Positions 4,582 to 5,177 of a stretch of DNA of 5,177 bases are shown in pieces. Numbering within the stretch: position 1 is the first letter of the stretch; every line of letters begins with the position of its first letter. Source of the stretch: Glaciecola sp965658765 (lineage in GTDB: Bacteria > Pseudomonadota > Gammaproteobacteria > Enterobacterales > Alteromonadaceae). Position numbers and translations under genes: made by a program. The notes below the pieces were generated by a model that made no database searches, was not told the DNA's origin, and saw only the letters and a list, made by a program, of their open reading frames with translations. The DNA lies in assembly GCA_965658765.1 (NCBI GenBank), contig CBFHTO010000138.1, positions 1 through 5,177 on the forward strand, given 5' to 3'.

Positions 4582-4595
4582 GATAAGATCCTTTA

Positions 4596-4943
4596 TTAAG
4601 CTGTCAGCACATATGGTTTATCGTAACCAATATGAATATCGATGTAGTGGCTGCGGTGAAAGTAATCACTCTGCGAATCGGTGTGGTCAAAGAAATCCGG
4701 GCCTTTCATCGCAACAACCAATTCAGATAGAAACTTTCGAGCTTCTCCCTTGTAATGTTCATCAATCCAATGCTCATTCACGGTTGTGACATCGGAACCA
4801 AAATCAATAGGACCTTTAGTCAACTTTACAACCAACGAACTGTGATGTCGCACTGAGATTGTACCTTTCATATCGTATTTTTTAAGTACTGCTTTCACGA
4901 TAGGTGCAAGCTTTGCTTTATCTTCTTTAGAAACGTATGCCAC
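4596..4943 (-). CDS. 115-residue conserved phage protein of unknown function
   Basis: The protein starts at a GTG (4943-4941) with AGGGGA (4951-4956) 7 bases upstream; no ATG competes. An N-terminal helix (SKEDKAKLAPIVKAVLKKY, 5-23) is followed by a strand-rich region (KGTISVRHHSSLVVKLTKG, 26-44), a middle helix (about 67-80) and a C-terminal part with paired aromatics ending IGYDKPYVLTA. From memory this organisation recurs in a widespread family of hypothetical proteins in tailed phages of Gram-negative hosts, with a KGT-x-x-VR-x-H-S core and a KPYVL ending. It also recalls small domains found in large polyvalent phage and plasmid proteins, but I cannot confirm that. The function is unknown. 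It is the first gene after an early-type promoter, which suggests a takeover or host-modifying role (inference). Confidence 0.9.
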   Translation of the reverse strand: MAYVSKEDKAKLAPIVKAVLKKYDMKGTISVRHHSSLVVKLTKGPIDFGSDVTTVNEHWIDEHYKGEARKFLSELVVAMKGPDFFDHTDSQSDYFHRSHYIDIHIGYDKPYVLTA

Positions 4944-4976
4944 CAGGATATCCCCTTAGATTTACCTTATATAGTA

Positions 4977-5005
4977 AATATATATTGTTTCTTAGGTAAT
5001 GTCAA
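4977..5005 (-). promoter_or_regulatory. Sigma70-type promoter before the 115-residue gene
   Basis: TTGACA (5000-5005), a 17-base spacer and TATATT (4977-4982) lie just after the stop of the preceding gene. The predicted start is near 4970, leaving a leader of about 27 bases. The -35 context (GTTGACATT) nearly repeats that of the tmRNA promoter, as expected for phage early promoters read by the host polymerase. Confidence 0.78.
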
Positions 5006-5008
5006 CCG

Positions 5009-5177
5009 TTAGTTTAAAGAAACTGCAACTTTTACCCGTTGGCCGAGCTCGTATCGGCGTGTCGTTTCTTGATGATACACGGCGCCATCCAAAGAGTACT
5101 GGACATTGTAATATGATACTATAGGTTCATTGACAGTGTATTTTACATTCTCGCATCGTTGTTCTATACGGTACCCT
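5009..5177 (-). CDS. C-terminal end of a 17-kDa-antigen / glycine-zipper-like surface protein (partial)
   Basis: Only the last 55 residues are in the window; the frame is open to the edge. The pattern is Cys followed by an alternating strand, then YYNVQYSLDGAVYHQETTR, and a final strand YELGQRVKVAVSLN. It matches the conserved C-terminal domain that follows the glycine zipper in 17-kDa surface antigen-like lipoproteins, where a Cys, a GY-x-V-x-Y segment, a short turn and a basic, Gly-containing end recur. The diagnostic signal peptide, lipobox and glycine zipper would lie beyond the window, so the call is tentative. The gene ends 4 bases before the next promoter's -35 box. Confidence 0.7.
   Translation of the reverse strand, partial: GYRIEQRCENVKYTVNEPIVSYYNVQYSLDGAVYHQETTRRYELGQRVKVAVSLN

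Noticed and set aside
4580..4789. Plus-strand frame with a CxxC...H-like zinc-knuckle look (RCSGCGESNHSANRCGQ)
   Set aside because: It lies antisense to the well-supported 115-residue gene, has no ribosome site, and is the only plus-strand candidate in this block; the Cys/His spacing is most likely chance.

Overview
The window looks like part of the genome of a marine, T4-like (myovirus-type) bacteriophage whose host is probably an alphaproteobacterium. Four lines of sequence support this: tightly packed genes all on the minus strand; two exact T4-type late promoter boxes (TATAAATA); a heme oxygenase gene overlapping a ferredoxin-dependent bilin reductase gene, a pair known from oceanic phages; and a circularly permuted, two-piece tmRNA gene of the kind found in alphaproteobacteria and, in separate lineages, marine picocyanobacteria. 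The 13-codon tag matches the usual alphaproteobacterial length. A cyanophage cannot be fully excluded. All read directions below are on the minus strand, so the first gene transcribed lies at the high coordinates.

Region 5177-4296 (early-looking block). The C-terminal end of a protein resembling the 17-kDa surface antigen / glycine-zipper lipoproteins enters at the window edge. It is followed by a near-consensus sigma70 promoter, a 115-residue conserved phage protein of unknown function, a 69-residue protein, and possibly a 20-residue peptide.

Region 4288-3861 (RNA gene). A TTGACA-17-TATATA promoter drives a permuted tmRNA. The acceptor piece (T-arm, acceptor 3' strand, encoded CCA) comes first. 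An intervening segment clamped by a 10-bp stem follows, and then the coding piece with the tag ANTNAKPEVRLAA and stop. The only wobble in the 7-bp acceptor stem is G3-U70, the alanine identity element.

Region 3860-2138. A signal-peptide-bearing outer-membrane beta-barrel gene follows the tmRNA. Then come a late promoter, a 5'-leader hairpin, a von Willebrand A-domain protein with an intact MIDAS site, and an overlapping 81-residue protein, ending in a cUUCGg hairpin.

Region 2115-1 (late transcription unit). A second TATAAATA box abuts that hairpin and leads into a two-helix membrane protein (holin-like), a 248-residue Ala/Gly-rich repeat protein, heme oxygenase, and a bilin reductase most like PcyX/PcyA that runs off the window at its C-terminus. 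The last two would turn heme into biliverdin and then a reduced bilin, probably phycoerythrobilin. Their position suggests they are made late in infection.

No intergenic stretch over 300 bases is empty: the only long gap between protein genes (3861-4295) is filled by the tmRNA and its promoter.
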